This document shows positions 11,262-22,662 of a DNA stretch of 64,000 nt, in pieces. The DNA lies in the NCBI RefSeq assembly GCF_963576675.1, contig NC_088918.1:62947001-63011000 (forward strand), given 5' to 3'. Source of the DNA: Euphorbia lathyris. Taxonomy: Eukaryota > Streptophyta > Magnoliopsida > Malpighiales > Euphorbiaceae. Numbering within the stretch: position 1 is the stretch's first letter; each line of letters opens with the position of its first letter. The notes under the pieces were generated by a model. It was not told the DNA's origin, searched no databases, and saw nothing but the letters and a program-made list of their open reading frames with translations. The position numbers and the translations under genes are program-made.

Positions 11262-11759
11262 TGATAACATGGTGATATTATCCCAAGGATCAAAAGAGAT
11301 ATTTGCCTAAGAACGCCACGTGTTGGTCACCTGATACGGGAATACCATGGCGTATTGAAACAAAGAGATCCGGCGGGCGGATCACCAGGGACTCAACAAA
11401 AGAGATCCGCGGGCGAACCTGTGAGGCGAATCTCCATAAACACTCAACCCGCCATTAGAATGGCAGGGCCGATCCGGCAATAAAGACCATTAATGAGCTA
11501 TCAATTAGCTAACTGCCAACTTAAAGGTAACCAGTAACCGCCATTAATGGGACATTAATGGAGAATTTCTAGTTACTGAAAGTTACAACTTCATGACTAT
11601 ATATAGTCTATGTCTCAGGCTATCAAGGTACACATTCACCTACCCTTTGTCAATTCAGTTTGCTCTCTTGTTCTTCCTTACTGACTTTGGCATCGGAGCT
11701 TCCCCCCGTCGAACCCAACGACGCCCCCACAGAGACGGAAGTTCATCGGAAATTCTCCA
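11262..11759 (+). repeat. G1 3' LTR (about 498 bp)
   Basis: Starts TGATAACATGG after the polypurine tract and ends at ATTCTCCA, where SIRE-1 sequence resumes. Contains a TATA-like CTATATATAG at 11597-11606. The matching 5' LTR is absent because the 5' end of G1 is truncated, so the ends are inferred from TG..CA and from flanking SIRE homology. Confidence 0.65.
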
Positions 11760-11760
11760 T

Positions 11761-11866
11761 GAGTCATCAAACTGAGTTTTATTACCAGTCATATGCATCG
11801 AGCATGCGCTGTCAATGTATCACATCTTTGACTTCTCAGCACACCTCGGGCTTACCTGCAATATAG
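11761..11866 (-). pseudogene. SIRE-1 pol start (protease catalytic region)
   Basis: Minus-strand copy of the pol N-terminus, with the aspartic protease motif in YIDSAC. It is cut at the G1 insertion; the rest of pol resumes at about 3402. Compared with SIRE-2 and SIRE-3 the start codon is TTG and a Trp codon has become TGA, so it is dead. The splice-donor-like AGGTAAG next to the start is kept. Confidence 0.75.
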
Positions 11867-13609
11867 CTAGTTACTTTTAGGTACCCAATTCTTTTTGGGT
11901 CCTTGTTTGTTAGGCTCAGCATGTAAAGCATCATATTTCATCTTATGACGACACATTTGGACAATGTGTCCATTTTTCCCACAGAAGTCACAGGTGACCT
12001 TCCGTTTAGGATATCTCACTGACTAGTCAGCACCCCAGTTTTGAGCATGCCAGCACACCTTTGTGGTGTGTCCTTTCTTCCCACAAAAGTCACACTGGAC
12101 ATTCCGCTGAGGATTCCATCTCTACTGACTAGTACTTCGGTACTGAGTGTTCAGAGGAATATTTCTTTTATTCGGAACCTTGAGTTGGTTCTGAATAGAT
12201 GTGACATCCTTTTTCAGTTTCTTAGAATCTGATTGGACCTCGAAGACAAACTTTTGCATAATTTCTACGTTACTATGCAAAGTTGAGTTGTCTTGGAGAA
12301 GATATCGAAGGTCACTCAGTTTGACCTCTTCAATCTCGTCACATCGCCTGCTGAGTGCTCTAACCTTCTTGTTACACTTTTTGACAAGTGTGTAGAGGTC
12401 ACTCAGGGAATTTATCATTTCATTTCTGAGCAAGGGTAGTGATATTACCTCAGTTGAGTGTGCCTCATCGTCAGATGCAACGGAGGGGTCAGCATGCTCA
12501 GAAACACAAGGCTCAGCAAGCTCATCTGCCATGAAACAGATCTTTGCTGACTCAGTGGCATTGTCTCCTGATGATGATGACTCATCACTATCACTCCAGG
12601 TTGCCACCATTGCCTTCTTGCCGTTCTTCCTTTCCTTCCTCAAGGTAGGACAGCTTGATTTGATATGGCCAGTTTGATGACATTCAAAGCATGTAATGGG
12701 CTTTGAGTTGTCCTTCTTGTACTTGCTGTTGCTTGACTCAGCTTTGTACTTATCAAACTTCTTGTAAGGCTTCTTGGAATATTTATCATTCTTTCTGAAC
12801 AACCTTTTCATCTTTCCAGTGAACATTGCCATTTCTTCATCATCTGTTGAGCTCCCATCAGTGGAATCAGCTTTCATGATAAGAGATTTTTGCTTCTTGT
12901 CTTCAGACTTCTCCTTCACCTCAAAGTTCTTCATTGAGATCTCATGGGTCAGCAGCGAGCCAATGAGTTCATCATACTTGTAGGTGGTTAAGTCTTGAGC
13001 TTCCTCAACAGCAGTTTTCTTGGCTTGCCAGCTTTTAGGAAGACTCCTCAGTATCTTCTTGACTTGCTCTTCCTCAGTAAAGATTTTGCCAAGTCTCTTG
13101 AGCTCGTTGATAATGTTTGTGAACCTTGCGTTCATCTCAGAGATTCCTTCATCATCATTCATTTCAAACAGCTCGTACAACCTCATGTGCTGGTTCACCT
13201 TGGACTCCTTAACTTTGTTGGTTCCTTTATAGGTGACCTCCAGCTTCTTCCAGGTCTCCTGCGCTGACTCACAACCTGAACTTTTGTTGTACTCTGCAGC
13301 ATCTAACGCACAGTGAAGCATGTTTATAGCCGAAGCATGATTTTGTAGCTTCTTGAGATCATCCTCTGTCCATTTAGTCTCAGCTTTAACAACCGTTTGG
13401 CCGTCAATAGTTTCAAGAGGAACAAATGGGCCTTGGACTATAGAAAGCCATGCACTCATATTTGTTGCCTGAATGAAATTTTTCATTCTGTTCTTCCAAA
13501 AGGTATAGTTAGACCCGAAGAGTAGAGGAGGTCGAGTTATGGACAGACCCTCAGGTAAAATTTGAGTTGTCAGATTTCCTGGGAGGAACCGAGTGCTGTT
13601 CTCAGCCAT
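11867..13609 (-). pseudogene. SIRE-1 gag
   Basis: Copia-type gag read leftwards from the ATG at 13609 (MAENSTRFLPG), the same start as in the other SIRE copies; the 16 upstream codons are leader. Contains the gag core (TFWKNRMKNFIQATN, KILRSLPKSWQAKKT), a basic Lys/Tyr-rich stretch, and three CCHC zinc knuckles: one CFECHQTGHIKSSC, then two near the C-terminus. Two internal stops, TAG at 12122-12124 (Gln in SIRE-3) and a later TAG after GAD, break it. The product would form the virus-like particle and bind RNA. The PBS and LTR follow upstream at 13658-14998. Confidence 0.88.
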
Positions 13610-13657
13610 AGTGGGGATCAGCTCAAGGTAGTTAAACCTTGCACATTGAGCTTTCAA

Positions 13658-13669
13658 GCTCTGATACCA
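13658..13669 (-). other. SIRE-1 primer-binding site (tRNA-Met type)
   Basis: Minus strand reads TGGTATCAGAGC, two bases inside the LTR edge; complementary to the 3' end of plant initiator tRNA-Met, as in most copia elements. Confidence 0.85.
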
Positions 13670-13671
13670 CT

Positions 13672-14998
13672 TGTTGGTCCATTATAACGTGACAAGTTAG
13701 TTCCAAGGGGGGGGGGATAGGAACTATTTAAAATTTTGTCCGTTAAGGCTAACTTCTTTTCTAATGAAAAGGTTTACACAGCGTCACTAAGTAGATTCAA
13801 GACACAAGCTTAGTCAACTTGTGACTAAGTCTGTTTCTTTCCTTGAGTCAGGAGATAGCACTTAGAGTCTATTCCTGAACTCAGCTTCTTAGTGCACTCA
13901 ACTCAGCGTGAGTTCGTTACTTAGTTAGTTTTATAGCAAGCAATATATAAAGGAGTTTAAGGGTTAGAAATATGTTACTCAGCAGACATATCCTGGTTCG
14001 GCCTCTCCGCCTACATCTAGTCCCCGGAACTCGTCCGAGCTTTTTGAATTCTCTATTGAGCTCTTTAAAGGTAGAGCACGAAACCTTTTACAATAGAAGC
14101 TGAGTATACAAGAGTACCTTCCTCTATACATCTACTCACTCCTATATCTACCGTTGAGTACTATAACCGAGTACTCAACCTCTCCTTTCTATTCTTCTAG
14201 AAATGATAAAGTGTTTGTCCTAAACAACAATTGCTAAGACATTTTAGATGATTGAAAATCACTCTAGACTTTTACACAATGATTAGGAATTGGTGTAAGA
14301 TTTTGCTTTGCTTTTCTCACAGAACTTCAAGTATGAATTTGGACAGCGTTTCGGCTAATTGAAGATCTGCATCGAATGAAGCAAATGAGAGGCCTATTTA
14401 TAGTGACACTTGAGGCACCGGTAATTTCGGATTTCGAAATAACCGTTGGAGGGAAACGGCTTCCTGTCGTTGTCACTCAGTACGTGCTCAGTGTCGTTGG
14501 CCAATAAGATTCTTGCATCTTCTGTCCACGGCAGTGCTCGTCAGCTTTTCGTCCGGTAAACAGAATGTTTCGACATTTTTGGCAAAGTCTTCCAGACAGC
14601 TTCCTGCGCCTTCTGAACTTTACCCAAAGTAGAAATACTTTGTCTAGAAGTTGGTTCTTGTCTGCCGCTGTCTTGTACTTCTTGTCGACACACTCAGCAG
14701 CTTCATCTTGAAGCAATTGAGAGAAGGCTTCTAGATCCTTCTTCATGTTGTGCTTGTGCTTTGTACAGAAGGACCGCGTTTTGTATCTTGGGCCGAGATG
14801 TCTTGATATGTTGACTTGGGCTTGACTTCCACTTATGGGCTTTATATCGTAATGTCTTATATACCAATAAACTCAACATTGAACAAACACATTAGTGTAA
14901 ATAAATCAAAGCATTTAAATTTAATGTGTTAGAATATTTTTTATTAATTACATAAATAATTTTGTCAAATCAAAATCATGTGGAAAGGTGTTTCAACA
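13672..14998 (-). repeat. SIRE-1 5' LTR (1327 bp)
   Basis: On the minus strand it begins TGTTGAAACACC and ends ACCAACA, as all SIRE LTRs here do. It has a TATA box (TATAAATAG, plus coordinates 14394-14402), an imperfect 25-bp palindrome just upstream of it (14420-14444), and a run of ten G (C on the sense strand) at 13707-13716 inside a hairpin. ORF 14477-14746 is an LTR shadow. The right edge abuts CopiaA LTR sequence, so SIRE-1 entered that LTR. Confidence 0.88.
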
Positions 14999-15762
14999 TA
15001 TGGGACTTGGAATCGGAGGAGGAAAATGTAATTAGTGGGACATACATGTATGGGCCGAAATTTGTATTGATTTTGGGATAAATTAATTTGATTAATAATT
15101 ATAATTTGATTATGGTTATGAATTAAATTAAAGGATTATCTGATAATATTAATTAGAAGTTTTTATGTGATTGAAACTCTAATTAATTATCCCTAACATT
15201 AATTAATTATTAATTTGATTAATAATAATTATCTAGATATAATTAGTTATTATTTAGATAATAGTAAAGTGTTTATTTAATTATCTAATTAGGAATCCTA
15301 TTCAGAATAAGATTCCAAGTATTTAATTTCCTAACACAACTGGGACTAGGGTTTTTGAGAAGTCTATAAATAGACTCCCTAACCCCAGATTTCGGCCATC
15401 ACAACATAAACAGGGCAGGAATCATTCCGTCATCGTCTCGGCTAATTTACTTTATTTCTTACTCCCTCTTTGATCTCGTATCAATTTCTGTTAGAGGCAA
15501 TCATTGCGATCGCTATACTTTAAAGGTTGATTACTGATTAGTTTTATTTTTCTGTGTTGAACAAAAATATTCGTTGCTCACGGATTGATAATAAGAAGTT
15601 GTGGGCACTTCGTTTGCAACCGTAGATAGTTCTTCACTAAAGGTATTACTTTCTATCCCTCTTTAAATGAAATAACATTTAACAGATCTTGGAAAAGGGA
15701 AATAGATAAAATAGATAAAATTTTATTATTCCGCTACGCCTAGGCTTTTCTATTTTCCTTCA
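14999..15762 (+). repeat. CopiaA 5' LTR, right part
   Basis: Ends in CA two bases before a primer-binding site, and holds a TATA box (TATAAATA, 15365-15372). The left part is displaced beyond SIRE-1, outside the window. It does not overlap the visible part of the 3' LTR (55081-55512), so the pairing rests on PBS position, not on similarity. Confidence 0.65.
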
Positions 15763-15763
15763 T

Positions 15764-15775
15764 TGGTATCAGAGC
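15764..15775 (+). other. CopiaA primer-binding site (tRNA-Met type)
   Basis: TGGTATCAGAGC directly after the LTR end; matches the 3' end of initiator tRNA-Met. Confidence 0.85.
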
Positions 15776-17644
15776 CTATGTTAATCTGTTATTTTATATA
15801 TGTAAATAAAAGAGTTTTTCAATCAGATTGAATAGATTTATTGTTAGGTTAATTAATTAATCGGTTAGTTTAATTAACCTAAAGATAAATAAGTTTTGAT
15901 TACTTGTTAATTAAAACTGATTATGCATAGTTCCTGATTATTTCAGTTGATAATCGTTTAAACAAAAATAAAGGTTTTATAGTTAGATAATTAAAATGTT
16001 TTGGTTTTATTAAATCTAAAAGATAAAACTGTTTTCTGATATTCTGAAAATTGTTTTGAAACTGTTTTAAAATAATTATATATATATATGTATATTTAAT
16101 AAAAAAAATTAAAACAGCAGCGTTTTCGAGGTCGCAGCCGCGAGGCAGCCACCCCGTGCCGCTGCGTCTGGTTGCTGCCATGCGGTAGCAACCAGCTGCT
16201 GCCGCTGAGGCAACAGCGCCGCGCCGCATGCTGCTGCCCTACGGCAGCAGTTCTTACGTTTAGGGTCGGGCCGATTCAATCGGCCCGAGCCGATAGGTGG
16301 TACCGTTTTGAAAGAGTTTTAAAACAAACCCGTTTTAAATATATATATATATATATATTTCAGAATATAATAGTTTTGTTTTGATTATCAAAATCAATTT
16401 ATTTAAAAGGTTTGTTTTACCTAAATATTTGATATAAGTAATTCAAAGCGTTAAATGAATTATACGAATTAATTAGGGTATGCATAATACTGGTTTTGTA
16501 CATGTTCTATTAATCTAATATGTACTTGCTACAATTTGATTAGATTAAATATAAAGGATACAAAATTGACAGGATTAAAATTGGATGTAAATTAATTTAA
16601 GTTGTTAATTTGATTAACTCAAATATCACATAAGTAGTTTATGTAATCAACCAATTTAATTTAATTTAATTGAGTCGTTGCATGTTTGGCGTTATGGACA
16701 TACTAGACCCTCTATAATAGTTATTCAGTCTTTTGGTATTTTAAATAGGACCTGCGTGTCCTGCCTTCTCTTACTCTCTATTGTATTTCTCTTCTCATCC
16801 AAATCTCTTCAAGTAAATTGAAGTTTCTTAGAAATTGAATATTGTTGTAATTCAAGGCGCTAAGGAGAAGACGGAGGACCCAAAGAGAAATATGTAATAG
16901 TTAGTATTTCCCTAGGGTGACCCTTTATTCCGTTTCTGGCTCAACGGAATAAACTTAGAGATATGTCCATAATTGTCAATGTTGACTGTATGAATGTCTG
17001 ATATATGCTAAAGCAAATCAAGACTAGGTTAGATTATGAGACTTAAATAAAATCCATCACTAATCAAAAGTTAAGTAAATAAGCAAGTTATTAAAATCGG
17101 TTGCCCCTCCCTAATATTATAGTTCAGCCGGCAGTACTGGGGGCCTTTGGATTGTTGAGCAAACTCAAGCTCGGGGTCTTATGGTAACACCTGAATTATC
17201 GAAAAAAACGTTTTCACGAATATGGGGTAATGCTTAAATTAGGCTAGAATAATTGGATGAGCAAACTCATGTTGTTCTAACCTAATGGGCAATATGGTTG
17301 GGATTGATAGACGACACATATCAGTTACTAATGTTGTTAGTAACCCAACAACCTCGAAGTCATATGCTTGATGTGATTGATTACATGAATCTACCTAATG
17401 AATGAAACTAGCTTGTTGAGCAAACTCAAGGTGAAATTTCTGGAGTTATGATTCTAGCTCACTAAGGGATTTGTGAATATCCTTCGAATTAATATAGAGG
17501 GTTATTAATTTGGTAAAATAGTGGGAGCAATTTAAAAACATAAAAGTCCAACGTATTTAAATTGTAAATGAATTAAACAAATGAATAACATCCGTCACTT
17601 TTCTCACTCTCAGGTTATTAACAAATTGTACTCTAAAAACAATC
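15776..17644 (+). other. CopiaA leader, AT-rich with a GC-rich hairpin island
   Basis: A 1.87-kb leader between PBS and gag ATG with no convincing ORF. It is very AT-rich, with (TA)n runs near 16078 and 16340. Between about 16110 and 16300 lies a GC-rich island with three successive hairpins (16168-16195, 16231-16250, 16267-16287). At 17152-17169, 17256-17271 and 17411-17430 a small stem-loop with loop CAAA recurs. Long structured leaders in LTR elements commonly hold packaging or translation signals; that role is inference here. Confidence 0.6.
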
Positions 17645-18553
17645 ATGTCGAAAACCGATCTAAGAAATATCCTTACCGATAACAAGTTGAATGGTTCAAA
17701 CTTCTCCAACTGGTTTCGTAACCTCAAAATTGTTTTGAAGTTCGAAAAGATAGGGTATGTACTGGATACATCGGTACTCGCTCTTCTGGCCGATGATGCA
17801 TCCATTGAAGAGATTGATGCCTATCAGAAGCATAAATCCGATGATGAACACGTCGGGTGCATCATACTTGCATCGATGACACCAGATCTGCAAAGGCAAC
17901 ATGAAGAGATGGATGCATATTCTATAGTCATGCACTTAAAAGAGCTGTTCGGGAAACAGACTCGTTGTGAACATTTTGAGATATCAAAACTGTTGTTTCA
18001 CTGTAGGATGCAAGAGGGCACATCTGTCATGACACATTGTGTCAAGATGATTGGTTATATCACTAAACTTTCTAGCATTGGCTTCGCGATGGATCATGAA
18101 CTAAGTGTGGACTTACTTCTTACATCCCTCCTAAAAAGTTATTCTCAGTTCACTATGAACTACCAAATGAATGACTTACATACCTCTCTTGAAGAGCTCG
18201 CTAATATGCTCAAGACTGTTGAGCCCAACCTGAAGAAAGATAAGGTGGTACCTGCTTTTGTGATTAAGGGATCAAAGAAGAGGAAGGGGAATTTTCCTAA
18301 TCCAAAATATCCCAAGAAGAACAAAGGAGGCAAGCCAGCCCAGGCCAAAGGAAAGCAAGTCAAGAAGCCCAAAGGGGAAAGCCACTTATGTGGTAAAGAT
18401 AGGCATTGGAGGAGAAATTGCAAGGAGTACCTAGCTTCTCTCAAGAAGGGAAAGAACGGTGCTTCAACTTCTGGTATGTTCTATATTGAAATTAACTCAA
18501 TTTCGCAGTCTGAATCTTGGGTATTGGATACCGGATGTGGATCTCAATTTTGA
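17645..18553 (+). pseudogene. CopiaA gag and protease start
   Basis: ATG 17645 opens a copia-type gag: LNGSNFSNWFRNLKIVLKFE, then the gag core with LKELFGKQTRCEHFEISKLL. A Lys/Pro-rich stretch follows, then a zinc knuckle near 18388 (LCGKDRHWRRNC) in which the first Cys is missing (Ser instead). The protease motif is VLDTGCGSQ at the end. A TGA at 18551-18553 stops the frame, which continues directly into the next block. In an active element gag and pol would be one polyprotein. The lineage within Ty1/copia is not assigned. Confidence 0.82.
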
Positions 18554-20160
18554 ATGAATATGCAGGAACTAAAACAGACTAGGGAATTGAAGAAAGGAGA
18601 CGTGAATCTGCGAGTTGGAAATGGTGCAAGGGTTGCCGCACTCGCGATTGGAGATTATGATCTACATCTACCATCGGGACTTGTAATAGAATTAAGGAAC
18701 TGTTTATATGTTCCAGAGATGTCTCGTAACATTATTTCTATTAGCTGTCTAGTTGATGATGGTTTTCATGTTTCAATTAAGAACAATAATTGCGAATTTT
18801 ATAGAAACAACGTTTTCTATTTTTCAGGAATATCATTAAATGGGATTTATATTTTGAATGATAAAGTTTCTGCTTTCACAATTGATACCAAAAGACTTAG
18901 ACTAGATAATTCAACTTACTTGTGGCATTGTCGTTTAGGCCATATAAACCAGAGATGCATGCTTAAGCTACATCAAGATGGGCTTATAGACTCAATTGAT
19001 TGTGAATCAATGGAAACATGTGAGTCATGTTTAAAAGGAAAAATGACAAAGACACCCTTTAGCAATAAAGGTCAGCGTGTATTAGACACTCTAGGATTAA
19101 TACATTCAGATGTATGTGGTCCTATGTCAGTCCAAGCAAGAGGAGGATTCAGATACTTCATTAGCTTCATAGATGATCATACTAGATATGGTTATATCTA
19201 TTTGATGAAGCACAAGTCAGAAGCTTTTGAGAAGTTCAAATGCTTTAAGAATGAAGTTGAGAATCAAACAGGAAACACTATTAAGATACTTCGATCTGAT
19301 CGAGGTGGAGAATATCTTTCTGAAGAATTTATGAATTATCTAAATGAATGTGGAATATGCTCACAATGGACGCCTCCTTATACACCACAACACAATGGTG
19401 TGCCAGAAAGGAGAAATCGAACCTTATTGGATATGGTACGATCCATGATGAGTACCGCATCTCTTCCAAAATCATTCTAGGGCTATGCCTTAGAAACTGC
19501 CCTATTTACCTTAAACCGAGTTCCAACCAAATCCGCCAGTTCCACACCATTCGAACTGTTCGTTGGTAGAAAACCCATCTTCTCCTTCATGAGAATATGG
19601 GGATGTTCAGCATACGTCAAATGTATTGTGTCAAATAAATTAGATCCCAAATCTGACAAGTGTTTCTTCATTGGATACCCAAAGGAAACTGTGGGATATT
19701 ACTTTTATCATCCAGATGATCAGAAAGTAACAGTATCCAAGCACGCAGTGTTTCTAGAGAAAGAGTTTCTCGAAGAGACATAAAATGGAAGCGTAATTGA
19801 ACTTGGGGAAGTTCAAGAGGAATCACATGTTGAAAACGCGGAAGAAGTTGAACCCGAACCCATTTCACTAGATGAAACACAAGTGTCATATCCCACTCGT
19901 ATGTCTCAAAGAATTCGTGAACTCCCAGTTAGATATGGTTTTCTAGTGGGAGATAACGAACTAGTTCCCGTATTAGACGATGAACCCGAAACCTATGAAG
20001 AAGCTCTTGCTAGTCCATAGTCTAAAGCATGGCTTGAAGCCATGAATTCTGAAATGGACTCCATGTATACTAACCAAGTGTGGACTTTGGTTGATCCACC
20101 CAAACGGATAAAACCCATTGGGTGCATGTGGATCTTCAAGAAGAAGACAGACATGGATGG
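18554..20160 (+). pseudogene. CopiaA pol: protease tail, integrase and RT start
   Basis: Same frame as gag. Order: protease tail, HHCC domain (LWHCRLGHIN then CESCLKGK), integrase core (LIHSDVCGPM, LRSDRGGEYLS, PQHNGVPERRNR), C-terminal LFVGRKPIFSFMRIWGC and the linker to RT (IGCMWIFKKKTDMDGK). In-frame stops: TAG at 19478-19480 (expected Trp), TAA at about 19781 and TAG at about 20018. The RT is then cut by the Athila-like element; coding resumes in frame at 53692. So the element was already whole enough to be recognised, but is now dead. Confidence 0.85.
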
Positions 20161-20165
20161 AAAGG
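20161..20165 (+). other. Target-site duplication AAAGG, left copy
   Basis: AAAGG precedes the TG of the Athila-like 5' LTR and is repeated at 53687-53691 after the CA of the 3' LTR. A 5-bp duplication fits Ty3/gypsy integration. Confidence 0.85.
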
Positions 20166-21457
20166 TGATAAGTGTCCAAAACGACAAGTTTATTATGTTC
20201 ATTTTGTGAATATTCCATTCTTAATTGTGTCGTTTTAGGACCTTTTCACTTGTTTTGTTGCATAAGTGATTTCAGGGATCAAATTGGAGAAAAGAAGGCT
20301 TGGAAGGCTGTTTTGGACCTTTTTCACTCAAAGTTCAGCTTTGCGGACGTGACTGGCTTAGTCTTGCCCAAGACTAAGAGGGTCGACTTATACAGATCGC
20401 CAAGTCAGCAGAATCAGAAACTAACTTATCTCCACAGTTTCAACAACATATTTTGAACGAAGGAAATCCCTGAAATCAAGGAAGGAACTCAAGAGATTGA
20501 AGATTTTTGAATGAACACTATAAAAGAAACCCACCATTGCTTTTGGGAGGACACTTTTTTTGAATTGATAGTTTCATTTTCCTTGTTAGGGTTTTTGTAA
20601 GCTTTTGGCACAATTTCTCATTCTCATTTTTACATTGATCATTTTTACCTTTGTAAGCTATCATAGTCGATTCATGGCTATGAGTAGCTAATTTCCTTTA
20701 TCGATTAAGGGATTAATCAAAGGCTAGTATTATTTCCAATTGTGAGATTGTCATTCTTAATTACAGTAATCTGATTTTATGATCCGTTTACATGTTTATC
20801 AATCTATAAAATCAGACCTTCAATGAAAGTTTAGTCTTTAGTTCGGCCGGACTTCGGGTTTCTCATTCATTGAAACAACGTTAGGCCATAGGATTTGTAA
20901 TCATCTGAAATCCTAACTATTATCAAGCATATGAACATGTAATTTGGTTTGAATCGGAATCGCTAAGAATTCGGTTAACTTAGGTTGGGTCCTTCTAATT
21001 CCTAATGCTTTCGACAGATTAAATTCTAAGCGCTAAGCTAGAACTGACTGTCGAATAGGAGCTTATCTTTAGGCGCTCTAGGATTTGCTTTACAATTAAG
21101 GAAGGATTAGGTTGGGAATGAATAAGGAACGACTGTAGCCAACTCGGGTCATGTTAATTATGATATTTTCGCACTTTCAATGATCAAAAAGGAAATAATT
21201 GTCGAGCCTGCGGTTATCCCTTGATCGGTATTTTTGCCAGATAAGAGTAACATATTTTAATTGCAATTCAACTTTACAAAGTTCATCTCAAGATAATCAA
21301 CCAAACAATCATTCACCCCCATTTACTTTCATTTAGATTTAGTTATCATACGAAACGATCAGTATTAATCCTTAGGGTACGATCTTTACTTACCATTTCT
21401 GCAAATCAGTAGTCGGTCAGTAAATAAATATTTATTTGGTGGATTCGACACCCACCA
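20166..21457 (+). repeat. Athila-like 5' LTR (1292 bp)
   Basis: Starts TGATAAGTGTCC and ends CACCCACCA. The 3' LTR at 52395-53686 is the same length and nearly identical, with a few scattered substitutions. Contains a perfect palindrome at 20357-20378. The 94-codon ORF at 20172-20456, present unchanged in both LTRs, is a by-product of LTR identity rather than a gene. Confidence 0.92.
20357..20378. repeat. Athila palindrome, LTR copy
   Basis: Arms CTTAGTCTTG and CAAGACTAAG around CC, perfect. Further copies: 22926-22947 (in the gag-pol frame), 48396-48419, 51453-51472 and 52586-52607 (3' LTR). Confidence 0.85.
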
Positions 21458-21462
21458 AATTT

Positions 21463-21480
21463 TGGCGCCGTTGCCGGGGA
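21463..21480 (+). other. Athila-like primer-binding site (tRNA-Asp)
   Basis: TGGCGCCGTTGCCGGGGA, five bases after the LTR; complementary to the 3' end of plant tRNA-Asp, the usual Athila primer. Confidence 0.9.
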
Positions 21481-21507
21481 TTAATCTAACTTGATTTTGT
21501 TTCGTAT

Positions 21508-22662
21508 ATGACCAGGTCTGAACCTTCTAAAGAACTCCTTTTCGAATCAGAAATAGAATTGTTGACAAGAAGAATTCGTAAAGAGATAAGGCTACAAAAA
21601 TCACAAGCCATTGGAATTCATAGCTCCAGCGCAGAAGAAGAAATTTCAGACGAGGAAGTTGAGATAATTGAAACTCAAACAGAAACTATGGCAAACCTCA
21701 GGCAATTGCACGCCCCTCAAGCTGACCAACAGCCTCTATGCGTGACATATCCGAATCTGGATGCAGCCTTCGAGCTCAAATCGGGACTGATTCACTATTT
21801 ACCGAAGTTCCATGGGATGGAGAGTGAAAATCCACACAACCATCTGAAAGAATTCCACGCTGTTTGTTCAGGTATGAGCCCACAAGGAATTACTGAGGAA
21901 CAAGTTAAATTGAGAGCTTTCCCTTTTTCTTTGCAGGATGCGGCCAAAGATTGGTTCCTAAATCTACCTTCAGGATCCATCACAACATGGGTAGAAATGA
22001 CCCAAGCATTTCTGGAAAAATATTTCCCAGCCTCTAGAGCAGCAATGATCCGTAGAGAAATCAGCGGCATCAAACAGAAGGACATAGAGACGCTCCATGA
22101 TTATTGGGAGAGGTTTAAAAGACTTTGTGCAAGCTGTCCCCAACACGGTATAACTGAACATTCCCTCGTTCAATATTTTTATGAGGGAATGCTGAGCATG
22201 GAAAGAAGAATGGTAGATGCCGCTAGCGGGGGAAACCTCATAGATAAAACTCCAGCAGCAGCTAAAGAGCTAATCCGGAGCATGGCAGCGACATCACAAC
22301 AATTCGGAAGACAGCAAGAGAGTTCAAGGAAAGCATATGAGGTAAATACTTCAGCAATTGAAGAAAAGCTTAATTCTCTGACCTCTCTTGTTCAGAATTT
22401 GGTTTTAGGGAAAGCAGTGCAGGTAAAGGCATGTGGGATATGCACGATGACCGGACATGCTACGGATGAGTGCCCTACATTGCAAGAGGATACTCCAGAA
22501 CAGCTTAATGCTCTCGGGTATCAATGACAATCCCAGCGGAGGTATGATCCATACTCGAACACATACAACCCCGGATTGCGTGATCACCCGAACCTGACTT
22601 ATAAACAGCAAAACAATGTTCCGCAACCCAATCCTCCACAACAGTACCATAGGCCTCAATAG
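21508..22662 (+). pseudogene. Athila-like gag
   Basis: Starts at ATG 21508, 28 bp after the PBS. The retrotransposon gag core covers about residues 85-230 (YLPKFHGMESENPHNHLKEF, AAKDWFLNLPSGSITTW, QAFLEKYFPASR). A CCHC knuckle, CGICTMTGHATDEC, sits near residue 310. Two in-frame stops, TGA at 22525-22527 and TAG at 22660-22662, separate it from the protease in the same frame. In this lineage gag-pol is normally one frame, so both are likely decay. The product would build the particle. Confidence 0.88.

Noticed and set aside
16075..16360. (TA)n runs near 16078 and 16340 as promoters
   Set aside because: Simple repeats inside a leader, without a conserved position; the LTR has its own TATA box.
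20172..20456. 94-codon ORF found identically at 20172-20456 and 52401-52685
   Set aside because: It lies in the two LTRs of the Athila-like element; identity is explained by LTR duplication, and it has no recognisable domain.
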